This document shows, in pieces, positions 21,260-33,731 of a stretch of DNA of 64,000 nt. The position numbers were made by a program, and so were the translations under genes. The stretch spans positions 18,990,001 to 19,054,000 of the forward strand of contig JAPQWV010000018.1 in the NCBI GenBank assembly GCA_027422505.1, read 5' to 3'. How positions within the stretch are numbered: the first letter of the stretch is position 1; the number at the start of each line of letters is the position of its first letter. Under the pieces are notes generated by a model. That model saw only the letters and a list, made by a program, of their open reading frames with translations, had not been told where the DNA came from and did no database searches. The DNA is from Craterostigma plantagineum (Eukaryota > Streptophyta > Magnoliopsida > Lamiales > Linderniaceae).

Positions 21260-24200
21260 ATGAGGAAGTGGACGCTCGTTTCCGTTCTTTTTCTGCTGTG
21301 TCTGCTGTTTCTTCTTCCAGATCAAGGTGATTCTTCTTTTTTATTTGGAATTACGCGTCGAGATTCGTGTTTCTTAGGCATTTTTGAGGCGACTCCTGGA
21401 ATGTTGATTTTCTTTTTCTTTTTAATTTCAGGTAGGAAATTACAAGCGAATGCTGAAACCGAATCGGAGGAGCTGGTTGATCCGCCGAAGGTGGAAGAGA
21501 AGATCGGAGGTGTTCCTCATGGTTTATCTACAGATTCTGATGTTGTCAAGAGGTTTTCCACCTTTTTCACTTCTTTTCGATTGATTGGTGTTGTTACTTT
21601 CAAGTATGAGTTGGTAGGCATTTATGCTTATGAAGTTAATTGTTGTGCAATTCAGAGAATCTGAATCAATGTCGCGGAAAACACTTCGAACGAATGCGGA
21701 GAAGTTTGAGTTCCAGGCCGAGGTGTCGCGTCTCATGGATATAATTATCAATTCCCTCTACAGTAATAAGGATATCTTCTTGAGAGAGTTGATCTCCAAT
21801 GCATCAGATGTGAGTTTCACCTTTTGCTTTTTTGTTTATTTTACGTTGCTTGCGTGATGGAAAGAATGTTTGACTTCTGATGTTTCGAATTGGTCTATTT
21901 TTCAGGCATTGGACAAGATTCGGTTCCTCTCTCTTACTGATAAGGAAATTTTAGGAGATGGTGACAATGCCAAGCTTGAGATTCAGGTCAGTATATGTTA
22001 TATGGTAATTTTTGCTGGCAACTATGATTCGTTTCCGTGCTTGCTCTTGCTATGCACGGAGGTGAACCACAACAGGATAGAAGTCTTTGTCGATTTTAAA
22101 TATGTTTGTAAGTTAAAAGTTTTTGTGGGCTGGTTGCAGCACTCGAAGATGTGAATTTAGAAAAAAAAGTTCTATCTCTGCAGATAAAGTTGGACAAAGA
22201 AAAGAAAATACTTTCCATCCGTGATAGAGGTATAGGTATGACGAAGGAGGATTTAATCAAGAACTTGGGTACCATTGCCAAATCAGGAACTTCAGGTAAA
22301 GTGCTTATTGGTTGGACTTTAGTTTTTGATGGTCTTACTCGTCGTAATGCATACCAACACTATATTCTTTCTACAGCATTTGTGGAAAAAATGCAGACAA
22401 GTGGAGATCTTAACCTGATTGGGCAGTTTGGTGTCGGATTTTATTCTGTATACCTTGTTGCGGACTACGTAGAAGTGATCAGCAAACACAATGATGACAA
22501 ACAGTATGGATCCTGATTTGACCTCTTTTGCATATTTTTGAAGGAGATACCAGGTCATGAGTCTGATATGTCTGTCAATTCGACTAATCTCAGGTATGTT
22601 TGGGAGTCAAAAGCTGATGGGGCATTTGCCATATCCGAAGATACCTGGAACGAGCCACTTGGCCGTGGAACAGAAATCAGGTTGCACCTGAGAGATGAAG
22701 CTCAGGAGTATTTGGATGAGTACAAACTAAAGGTTAGTCGAGTTTTTCAATTCATTTCATTGTATACAGCTCACCTAGAGTGCAAGAAGGAACTTCCACA
22801 GAAACTTGTAGATTGTCTTATTCATACCTTCTCAAGCATATGCGTGGACATGCTCTTATCTGGCTTGAAACATCTTTGAGTTCACATGCATAATATCCTC
22901 TTGTTGAGCTCATCTCAAAACTATGTTGGTTTCCACTCCTTTTTTAGCTTCCTCATGTTAGCATATGCTAATACTGATTCATCTGTTCCCATATCCACAA
23001 TCCAGGAACTAGTGAAGAAGTATTCTGAATTTATCAACTTTCCTATATACCTTTGGGCAAGCAAAGAAGTTGACGAGGAGGTTCCTGCAGATGACGACGA
23101 GTCCAGTGATGAGGACGAAACACGTATGTACATTATCATTTATCTCTGAGGTCTTCCATGTATCTTCTATGCTCTTACTCATTTGTGACTCTACCTACAG
23201 CTGAGAGCAAATCCTCTGATGATGAAGAGGAAGAGGATGCTGAAAAAGATGAAGAGAAAAAGCCCAAGACAAAGACCATTAAGAAAACTGTGAACGAGTG
23301 GGAAGTCTTGAACAACGTGAGAGCCATATGGCTTCGAAGTCCAAAGGAGGTGACAGAAGAAGAATACACCAAGTTTTATCACTCACTTGCCAAGGTTATT
23401 TACGGCAATCTCTTCTCTGAGCATATTGCATTAACTTTTATGCTATAAGAACGAGCTTTTTGCTTCTAAAATAATGTTTCTGATATGGGTTTGAAACTTC
23501 ATGTAAAGGACTTTGGTGATGAGAAGCCTATGGCATGGAGTCACTTCACTGCTGAAGGTGATGTAGAATTCAAGGCTATCCTGTTTGTGCCACCCAAGGC
23601 TCCTCATGATTTGTACGAGAGTTACTACAACTCAAACAAATCCAACCTGAAATTATATGTCCGACGTGTCTTTATTTCTGATGAATTCGATGAGCTTCTC
23701 CCCAAGTATCTCAACTTCTTGCTGGTAATATTTTGTTTCTCAAAATTTATTATTCCCAGATGCTTGCTAAAATGCACCTTGATGACTCACTAATAAATGT
23801 GCAACCTGACCAGGGTCTCGTCGATTCTGACACATTGCCTCTAAACGTATCAAGAGAAATGCTACAGCAGCACAGCAGCTTGAAAACAATCAAGAAGAAG
23901 CTTATCCGCAAGGCCCTTGATATGATTCGGAAACTTGCTGAGGAGGATCCAGAAGAAGCCGATAACAAGGACAAGAAAGGTGTGTCCTAACATACTTTTG
24001 TCGCCTTCATACGTTAACCATTTCATTATATCATCAACTATGCACCCATGTCTTATTATTGTCTAACTCCTATAACGTGCGTGTCAACTATCACAGACGT
24101 TGAAGAATCCGATGACAGCAATGAGAAGAAAGGCCAATACGCCAAGTTTTGGAATGAATTTGGCAAGTCAATCAAACTTGGAATCATTGAGGATGCAACC

Positions 24201-25310
24201 AACAGAAACAGACTGGCGAAACTCCTACGATTCGAGACGTAAGTGCAGAGTTCCATACCAATAAATAATAAATCAACCTGTTGGGGTAGAGAATAATCCC
24301 AGGATTACTACAATCATCTTCAGGACAAAATCAGATGGTAAATTAACTTCACTGGACCAGTACATTTCAAGAATGAAATCGAGTCAGAAAGATATCTTCT
24401 ACATCACGGGAACTAACAAGGAACAGTTGGAGAATTCTCCATTCCTCGAGAGACTTAAGAAGATGAACTACGAGGTAAACTAAACTCCACTAACCACAAC
24501 TAAATACACCCTCTAATCTCTCAATCCCAGAATCTCGAAAGTAAAATTTTCTTCCATTACAGGTTATATTCTTCACCGACCCGGTCGACGAGTACCTTAT
24601 GCAATACCTAATGGATTACGAAGACAAGAAGTTCCAAAACGTGTCCAAGGAGGGGCTCAAACTAGGGAAGGACTCCAAGATCAAAGAGCTCAAAGAATCG
24701 TTCAAGGAGCTGACCAAATGGTGGAAGAGCGCACTTTCGACCGAAAACGTAGACGATGTGAAGATAAGCAACCGTTTGGCCGACTCGCCGTGCGTCGTCG
24801 TGACTTCAAAGTACGGATGGAGTGCCAACATGGAAAGAATCATGCAGTCTCAGACCCTCTCCGACGCTAACAAACAAGCTTACATGCGTGGAAAGAGGGT
24901 TCTTGAAATTAACCCGCGGCACCCCATCATCAAGGAGCTTAGGGAAAGAGTTGCCAATAACGCCGAGGTAATAAATAATCTTTTCGTCACTAAATTCGTG
25001 TAAGTTGAAGCAAGCATATTTTTTTGCTAACTTTTTTTTTTCTCTCAATTTCGCCCGTGTGAAGGACGAAAATGTGAAGCAAACGGCGTTGTTGATGTAC
25101 CAAACGGCGCTCATGGAGAGCGGGTTTTTGTTAAACGACCCGAAAGATTTTGCTTCGAGAATCTACAGCTCGGTGAAGAGCAGTTTGGACATTAGCCCCG
25201 ACGCTGCTGTCGAGGAAGAAGCCGAAGTAGAAGAAGAAACTAGTAATGCTGCTGAAGAGGAGGAGACTAAAGAATCGCCGGAGAACATTGATTTGAAAGA
25301 TGAGTTATAA
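21260..25310 (+). CDS. HSP90-7: ER-resident HSP90, GRP94/endoplasmin (SHEPHERD, HSP90-7)
   Basis: ATP-dependent chaperone of the ER lumen, needed in plants for folding CLAVATA-type and other secreted proteins. Fifteen exons: 21260-21326, 21432-21552, 21656-21809, 21906-21986, 22184-22295, 22377-22503, 22594-22732, 23006-23123, 23201-23394, 23509-23724, 23814-23979, 24097-24238, 24324-24474, 24563-24967, 25065-25310; joined 2439 nt, 812 aa (Arabidopsis about 823, from memory). Seen: signal peptide [16 protein letters not shown], ATPase motifs [26 protein letters not shown] and GQFGVGFYS, an acidic charged linker, the middle domain ([17 protein letters not shown]), the C-terminal dimerisation domain, an acidic tail and a final KDEL. 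Exon 10 ends FLL where homologues have FLK. It is the functional partner of the RH28-side duplication; the promoter has an ERSE. Confidence 0.97.
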
Positions 25311-25918
25311 TAAGTTTTAGCAGCTTTTGTTTATGTTTTGGATAAGAAGCCCTTTTGGAGTCTTCCTCTAAACTTATATGTAGATTCATAGTTTTTGTAG
25401 TTCTGCACGCAATTTGTTTTCCTATCCACTCAGTGATCGGGGCGTTTTGCTTATCTAATGGTAATTTTGCTTCTTGGAAAAAAATGATATAGAAAGAAGA
25501 TTCAATGAAGACATTAATTCAAACCTGTCATTATCGTGACCTTTTTGTACCGATGATTGACCTTTAAAAATGTAATACGACGTCTCCATTGAAATAATGG
25601 TTTAACTTAATTTAATTATCACATAATCAGTCACTCTCATTGACGAAGCCTCGATCTATATTATATACGATATCTTAATCTTGTAACCTCGCCGGCCGGG
25701 TATGGGTGTTAACAGCTCAATGACACTTGAATAAGACAAAATTAGCGCAGAATATTCTGCGTAACGACGACTTAGCCATGAAATCAAAGCCATTTTGTCC
25801 TATTCATTGTATTCTTGACTTGTTCAACGATCGTTAAGCTGAGGAGCTTCGTTATTACACATACGGAGCACAGTATATCATCTTTTCTTGGTGTGCATGT
25901 GAGTTTCAGTGGGCAAAA
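25311..25918. other. GRP94 3' UTR and LIN upstream region
   Basis: The first 150-200 bp are the likely GRP94 3' UTR. The remainder precedes LIN. In the LIN frame the last in-frame stop is TGA at 25779-25781 and no in-frame ATG follows before about 26228. A pyrimidine-rich acceptor-like GAGTTTCAG at 25902-25910 raises the possibility of an upstream 5' exon. Confidence 0.45.
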
Positions 25919-28900
25919 ATGTCAGGCAAGTACGGGCAGCTTAATCGACACGGATCAGAAAGACATAGTGAAATCTCTGACGACGGCGATCGACAGCTTC
26001 ATCCAAGACCGCTTAATCGACAGGGACAGAAGGACGCAGCACAAGGAACAATGCGCCGAGAGATTATCCGCCGAAAACGCCGACCGCGACGGCGATTCTT
26101 CGGAGGCGGTGCGCTACTCCGACCAAGCCGTGCTGGCGAACCTCGACTGGGGAATCGAAGCCCTAGAGGAAGCGATCGACACCTCCAACGCCGAGACGAA
26201 GTTCGCAAGGCTCGATTACGCCGAGAAGATGCTTCAGGTGTGCGCGATGTTGGATTCGAACCACCGCACCTGCGGCGTCCCTAATTTCTACCTATCGGCT
26301 TGGGCTCATCTGAACCTCTCATACCTATGGAAGCTGAAGAACGACGCGGGCAAATCCGTGAATCACATACTTGATATGTTTCTCATTGACCCATTCTTCT
26401 CGAGGATCGATTTCGCCCCCGAGCTTTGGAGATCGCTGTTCTTGCCTCACATGGGCTCGATTGTGGGTTGGTACTCCGAGGAGAGGAGGAGGATATTCAT
26501 GGATGTGATACCCGATAGCTCTGACTTGTCGTTTACGATGGATTTCGATGAGAATTACCTCAACGAGTCTTTGATTATGTCGGTCAGGCCCGAGCAGGCT
26601 GAGAAGATTGGGGAACTTGAAAGGCGTTACGGCGAGTCTTTAGACGAGAATACGAGGTTGTACGCAAAGTATTACAAGGATTGTATGAACTACGATCCTT
26701 CAGCTAGTAATAGGAGGCTTGTGCCTATGTTGCCGCCTATAGCAGAGCCACCTATGACTCCTCTTCACGAATTTAACAGCCGTGGAATACCTGATTATAT
26801 CAAGTTTGGACCAATATTGCCCAAAAGTGCTGGTTTTTCCCCAGTTTTGAAGCATAGTGGAAGTCCTAAAGAAGCTTCAAGGTTTTCTTCTATCCACTGC
26901 ATATACATATGATGTGCGTTTATATATTTATGTTTCCATATCTTGTTGACGAATTTCTTGGATCAGATCGAGGGCGACTGTTACAGCAGAGAATCTCGAA
27001 GATTCTGCTGCTTGGGATGAAGCTAATGAGGAGAATGATCGTGTATCTGGCGATGGTGACGTTGACGAGCATAGAGCAAAAGAGACTGTAGTGATGAACA
27101 GCTTTAGGTCAGATTCTTCGTCTTCCAAAAGCAGCACAAGGCTGAAGAAGACAACGGACATGGAAGCCAAGATGCTAAGAGAACGAGAAGCAGCGTTCAG
27201 AAGTCGCAGGCAATCGCCGAGTTACAATACCAGCCCTGTAATAGATTCTCCCAAAACCGTTAATTTATCACCAAGACCTGCCCAAGATTACGAAAAAGGA
27301 CGTAAATCGATGATGCGGCTTCTCTCTACGTGCTCCAGGGATTCTAGGATCAGCGCATCCTTTCCCGATTCTCCACTCTCGGCATGCTCTGACCGTTCTT
27401 TGAGTGTTGGCTCGGTTGAGTTGGATAGAGAAGTTGTTCTTACAGTAAGCCTCAAACCTTAATTACACTTTGAATGTAACTTGTTGTAATGGTAGATTTT
27501 CCTGGGATCTACTCAAACTGACATTGGAATAGACATTCAGGAACATGAGAATCCTCCGAGGAAGAGCTTCGATTGCACTAGGAGCATTCGACAAATACCT
27601 ACCAGGAGGTGATATTTTGTACAAAAAAATGTCAATTTTCAGTAAATACTGCATATAAAGAGATGTTAATTACCTTTTTCTCTGCGTAAATTTTCAGTGT
27701 TTCGAACCATCAAGGTGATAATAGTAACCAATTCTACGCATCATCTGAGTTATTAGCAACCCCACGACCGAAACCGCCTAAAGATTTCGTATGCCCCATA
27801 ACGGGACAGATCTTTAACGACCCCGTGACACTCGAAACTGGCCAGACTTATGAGAGGAAAGCCATTCAAGAATGGATCAATCGAGGAAACACGACATGCC
27901 CCATCACTAGACAACCTCTTTCCATATCTTCATTGCCCAAAACGAACTATGTCTTAAAAAGGCTCATCACCTCCTGGAAAGATCAGCAGCCCGATCTAGC
28001 ACAGGATTTTTCTTGCACCGCTACGCCATTAAGCTATCGTCCTAATGAAGACACATCCTCGGGTCTAGTTAGAACATCGAGTGCTTCCAGTCAGAGAAGT
28101 GCTAATACTATTGTTGCTGCTGTTGGTGCTGGTGCTCGGGTTGATCAGTTGCATCATAGGTTTGCACGTGCTTCACTGTTAACATCACCGACGAGTGTAA
28201 TATCACAAGCTTCTATTGAAACCGTGATCAACTCCTTGAAACCCCATATACTATGCTTGTGTAACTCCAAAGACTTGCAAGAATGTGAAGTGGCAGTTCT
28301 TACAATATCAAAGATCTGGAAAGAGCTGAATGCTGAAGTTGGGATTCATTCGTATCTATCTTCGCCAGATATTGTCAGCGCATTTTCAGAAATACTATCA
28401 GCATCTACGAGCTCTGATGTTTTAAGAACGACAATAGATATATTATCCAGGTTGATAATTACAGACGATCGAGTTTGTGATCTTCTTACAAGCACTGACT
28501 CTGAGTTTTCTTGTTTGACCGAGTTGTTAAGACAAGGCTTGCCCGAAGCAGCTGTGCTGCTGTACTTTCTCAGACCGTCGTACTCTCAACTCTCTCATCA
28601 CGACTTGGTTAAAACTCTTGTGTATATAATCTCATGTAGAGATGAAGAGCAAGATGGTTTGTTGCAGTATGTTATGATGCCTAAAGATGCTGCGATTTTA
28701 CTTCTGGAACAGATCGTTGTAGGAGGGGATGAGAGTGATAGGGCGAGGAATTCAATTTCTGTGATATCCCAAAATGGTATTGCTGTTCTTTTGGATTGTC
28801 TTGATAGGGTTGATGGAAGGCATTCGATCGTGTCTGTTCTTCTGTGTTGCATGAAGATTGATACGAGTTGCAGAGAAGTTGTGGCGAACCAAATTGACTT

Positions 28901-31900
28901 ATCGCATGTTCTTGAATTATTTCACGGTGGAGATGATTGTGTAAGAGGAGTGTGTGTAGAGTTTCTATGTGAATTAGTTCGCTTAAACAGGTACGTATTA
29001 CACTGTCACCATCTCGTTTATCATATGTCTAAACTTTTTACTACAGCATCAGCGTTTCGAATCACTGCTGTGTCTCAATCTGACTACTTTGATTTATTAC
29101 ATACACAGGAGATCACTAGCCAACAAGATACTGTCGTTGATTAGAGAAGAAGGAACATTCAGCACAATGCACACACTTTTGGTTTATCTGCAAATGTGCC
29201 CTATGGAGCAGAAACCTTCTGTTGCTACACTACTTCTGCAACTTGATCTACTGGTACGTTCTTGCTTCGTAACTGAGGGTCTAACTAATTTTAGAAAGTC
29301 GTGGTAAAAATATAAAATTTTAATTCCTAGGATGCACCGAGGAAGATGAGCATATATAGAGAAGAAGCAGTTGAAGCACTTATAGAAGCACTTGACCGGA
29401 AGGACTTTCCAAGTTCTCAGATATCAGCTCTTAAAGCTCTATCATCCCTGTTCGGCCATTTGAGTTATTCGGGAGAGACGTATATGGAAGCAAATTTGCT
29501 AAAGATTGCGGGATTCGATCGACCACATAAGGATTCACTGATGATGATGAGAAGAGATGAAATGAATGTCAAAGATAAGGTACCATAACTCACTTTTCTG
29601 ATATCGGATTCCCCCAATTTTCTTACTTACGTTCCATACAAATTTATTACATATCCACGTATACAGAAAGAGGAAGAGAGAGTTGCAAGAACATGGGAGA
29701 AGAGGGTGGGTTTCGTACTCTCAAACCACGAGAAAGGCGCTATATTCAAAGCCTTGGAGGAAATCTTCGAAAGCGGTTCAGTAGAGGTAGCAAAGTCTTG
29801 TCTCATTATTGCAACATGGCTTGTCTACATGCTCTATTCCTTTCCGGACTGTGGAACAAGAGACATCGCTCGAAGAACGTTGCTCGAAAAGTACATTAAC
29901 GTGTTACAATCTTCAAGGAACATTGAGGAGAATGTATTAGCTGCTCTTGCTTTGCGAGGATTCATTACAGAACAAGGTTGGTTCTTTTCCAGATCAAAAC
30001 ACAATTTTTACTAATATGATGGTATCGATTACTGTAGATCTATCTTTTTAAGGTGGGCTTGATGAAGTTGGTTCATATGCCAAAAGCATATGGAGAACAC
30101 TTAGGAGACTTCGGAAGCATTGTACCGTGGTCCATGATGTAATGAAATCCCTGATGAACTTGCAATCTATCGATGCTGTAAGTGGTCTTCTTAATCAAAA
30201 TTTTATCAGGCTTCAATGTGATGATGTAAGAGATTGATTAAATAGAAAAAAAAATTTGTCTTCTATCAGGAAGAGCTGTGGTCTTGCGTTGAAGGACCTG
30301 AGATTGATGTTTCGATGAACGGAGAAATCCTTTCGATGGTTCACATAAGGAACCGTCTAATAACCAGCCATAGCGATGGAACTATCAAGGTATGTACGAT
30401 CTAAACGTGTAATAATCGTATCCACTTTGGTATCATTTCATATTTAGAGATTCAGTTCTTAAACCGACCCAAGGAATCGATTGAAGACTGAGCGAGTAGA
30501 AAAGCAGTTGCAAGCAAGTAGGAGTCCCAAACTAAGACTAACATAGTAACTGCTATTAACTCAGCCCCTTTGGAAAAAAAATTCCAACATTTGACTATTA
30601 AACCAAGTTCCTGAGGCTTATCCGAAGGAGAAAACAATTCCTCATCCCTCGTTTAGAAGGCAAGAATTAGAAGCATTCGGGCCTCTAAAGCAAGATGAAA
30701 GTTTCCTGCTGGATAAGAAGACCTAAAGACCAGTCAACACAGTTTTTGGTTTAATTCATAGAAACTGAAGTACTTCGCTTTTTCTTTTCTTGAAATTTAG
30801 GTTTGGGACGCGGGAAAAAGATCTCCCAGATTGATTCAAGAAGCTCGTGAACATACAAAAGCTGTTACGTGCCTTTACATTTCACCTTCGTGCGACAAGT
30901 TATACAGTGGATCTTTGGATAGAACCATCCGTGTAAGACTATAAAATCTTTTCCATGTAATAAACAGCCAGAGAACGGCAGACAAGCAGAAAACAATTAC
31001 CAGGAAAAAAAAAATATACCAGATCCCACCCATGAATATTCTAATCTAACTATATGATGTGATGGAAAAATTCTTACAGAAACTCGTCGATAATTCATTT
31101 TCGCAGGTTTGGTCGATCAAACAAGAGGAAATACACTGTGTTCAGACACACGACGTAAAAGAGGCCGTGTTAGAGCTTGCAGCTAATGCTAGCGTCGCCT
31201 GTTTCTCGACTCAAGGATACGGTGTTAAGGTTTTTGTCCTTGAAAATTAATACTTGTCTAAAATATATCACCCTTTTTCTTTTCACAGAGTTTGCATATA
31301 TGCTGGCTATAAAAACAAAGTGATACATATGTCTGTACAAACAGATTTATAACTGGTCAGGAGTTCCTAAACACATCAATTTCAGCAAGCAAGTCAAATG
31401 TCTTGCTTTGGACAAGGATAATAAGCTCTACTGTGGTTCTTCTAGCTACAGCATTCAGGTAAAAAAACATCTTGCTCTGCAAATGGTTAACATGTTTTTT
31501 CTATTGATATTCTTCGGTTATATTAGGAGGTGGATTTAGGCTCGCACACGTCATCGACGTTTTACTCGGGCACGAAGAAGTTACTAGGGAAACAAACGAT
31601 ATACTCACTTGAAATTCACAACGGTCTTCTATACTGCGGTGGATCATCCGTCGACGGTATAGCAGGGAAAGTATGAAACTAAAGAAACATCACAATTTTA
31701 AAGTTCAATCGCTCAAATACAAGCATTCAAAGATTATATATATGTTTCAGGTATTTAAGCTCTCTAGCAAGGCGGTTGTAGGAACGCTATCGACGAGCCT
31801 CGACATACAAAACATTACGGTGAACAACGACTTCATATTTGCGTCGACGAAGAGCGGAATTATCGAGGTTTGGCTGAGAGAGAGAGTTGCAAAGATTGCT

Positions 31901-32090
31901 TCCATTAAAATGGAAAATGAAAGGAGTTTAAAGATCATGTGCCTTTGCTCTGATGCTGATGGGCAGAAGCTCTTTGCTGGGAATTCTGATGGGAAAATTC
32001 AGGTATTATTTCAATTGCAAATATGAAACATAGCATATATCTTCGTATTAAATATACATTATGTTATTGCAGGTTTGGAGTTTGGAATGA
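25919..32090 (+). CDS. LIN: LIN/CERBERUS-type U-box and WD40 E3 ubiquitin ligase
   Basis: E3 ligase homologous to legume LIN/CERBERUS, which is required for rhizobial infection; a role in this plant is not shown. Exons: 25919-26881, 26967-27444, 27496-27608, 27698-28990, 29109-29253, 29331-29579, 29667-29976, 30053-30177, 30270-30389, 30801-30932, 31107-31229, 31345-31458, 31527-31670, 31751-32002, 32073-32090. Domains in order: conserved N-terminal region (DQKDIVKSLTTAIDSF, LANLDWGIEALEEAI), a variable acidic Ser-rich linker, U-box in exon 4 (FVCPITGQIFNDPVTLETGQ), armadillo-like helices, and WD40 repeats (VWDAGKRS, LYSGSLDRTIRVW, VWSLE end). Odd: the conserved MSG start at 25919 is in the +1 frame relative to the rest; a single extra base near 25940-25945 would explain it, or an unseen upstream exon supplies the start. 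Confidence 0.88.
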
Positions 32091-32495
32091 AAACCACTCT
32101 CTACTATACAATATATTTTAATTTGTTCAATGTTGTTGTTATCTATCTTCACACACACATACATAGATATAGCTGCGTCGATCATCCCCACACCATTATA
32201 TATTTGTACTTACACTTACGGCGATCTTACGAGGTTGTCGTCCTCGTTCATGTTCATCACGATAAAGATAGCCAATTACTACTATTACTAACTACCTTTA
32301 AATTCTCCAAACTAGAGTATCTTAAAAGAGGGTTTCATCAAAACATTAATTCGTTTAGTAAACTATATTACTTTTATTTCATGACAAGATCATAGAAAAT
32401 GATACCAACGCGAGAAAGAGTACATAATCGCAAGCTTTCTCCGTAAACACACGCACGCACACGTTACATGAAATATAAATATATAATTAATGTTA
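32091..32495. other. spacer between convergent LIN and TPD1-like genes
   Basis: Convergent 3' ends, so it holds both 3' UTRs. No further gene seen. Confidence 0.45.
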
Positions 32496-32863
32496 CTACG
32501 CATGAATCTCAACATCATCATCACAAGCTACGCCAACTACGTATAGTTCGGACCAGAACCTCGTATCCACGTAGCCAAAATTCACAGAATCTTTAGGACC
32601 AAGCTGGTAACCGTTAAACTGACACGTGGGAAGTTGGGGAAGTCGTACGAGGATATCCTCAGATGGGATTAAGAGACGTGAATCAGACACCTCACCACAG
32701 TTCAGCAGAAGGGTTTTCAGTTTGCAAGTGCAGTTATTGAATAGATCCACTTCATAAACTGAGTATCCTTCTTTATTACCACCTCCTCCTTGCGTCTGAG
32801 ACAGCATCACGTCCTCGGGGAAGCAGTGATCTTCTGTCGATGGTAACGTAGAATGGGCACCTG

Positions 32864-32906
<43 letters not shown>

Positions 32907-33044
32907 TATATGTTAGAAAAGAAAGCCATTGATGAAGAAGTATATCGTTGCAAACTAGGAATAAGGCATCGCATATATACCTTGAGGAGTTTTGGTTAAG
33001 AGGGTTAGGAACAGAAGAATCAGAGAGAGTTTAAGAGCATCCAT
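32496..33044 (-). CDS. TPD1-like small secreted Cys-rich protein
   Basis: Two exons, 32981-33044 and 32496-32860, joined in frame to 429 nt, 142 aa. Exon 1 encodes a signal peptide (MDALKLSLILLFLTLLTKTP). The mature part resembles the TAPETUM DETERMINANT 1 family: YEVDLFNNCTCKLKTLLLNC, the SRLLIPSED region, LPTCQFNG, then SVNFGYV and a near-terminal VGVAC; six Cys are visible (HCF, NCTC, NCG, TCQ, AC). Founding member TPD1 is a ligand of the EMS1 receptor kinase in anthers; many paralogues are uncharacterised. The intron contains a long TA dinucleotide run. Assignment to the family is by remembered pattern, not alignment. Confidence 0.78.
32867..32912. repeat. (TA)n microsatellite
   Basis: Nearly perfect TA/AT dinucleotide run of about 45 bp inside the single intron of the TPD1-like gene. 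Confidence 0.9.
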
Positions 33045-33491
33045 TTGTTATATTCGATTAAACAGATTTCTAGTGTAGTTTATTAATGATATTGTATTGT
33101 TGTGAGGTTTATGATCATGCATGGGAGGATTTATAGGCTCTGAGCAGAGCGAAGAGAACAGCTGTAGGAGAAATAATGCGTATCTTGTCTGAAATGGGCA
33201 AGGAAACAAATCAAGAATGCATGAATCTAGACTGGGAATTATCATTTACTCCATCAAAAGAAAGCTTTGCTCTGACGGAGAGTGAAGCTTACTCATTGCT
33301 TCTCAAGCTATGTGCTTAGTTGTTTATATCTATTTGTCACGGGTCATGATATAATATATTTGTCAGCATATGTTTGCATTTGTCTTCATTTATATTTGCA
33401 TCTGTGGTCCCAAATACATAGGTTTTATGTACGTTGAGAAGAAAGAATATTTCATACAAGAATGAATGTGATTGATCAGATCAATTCATAC

Positions 33492-33527
<36 letters not shown>

Positions 33528-33731
33528 TTTTCGATGTGTTCGAACGAATGATACTGAGTTTCGATGAATCTTATGTAATACAGTGCAATAACAAGCTTGG
33601 CAGTTACAGATAAACAACCAGTTCTTTACAAACATGTATCTCGAAGTTGAAGTGAGGCTCAGAACTAAATGCAAATAGCTATTCGATTTTTTTTTTTATG
33701 TTGTGGGCCTTCGAGATGATGAATCGTCTGC
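33045..33731. other. spacer: TPD1-like promoter and AP2S 3' UTR
   Basis: Upstream region of the TPD1-like gene and downstream region of AP-2 sigma. It includes an (AT)n run at about 33493-33524. No gene seen; short ORFs at 33048-33245 and 33486-33674 are low-complexity or random. Confidence 0.45.

Noticed and set aside
25919..26284. 121-codon ORF starting at the conserved LIN ATG
   Set aside because: After eight residues it leaves the conserved frame and becomes Arg-rich nonsense; treated as the frameshift signature, not a separate gene.
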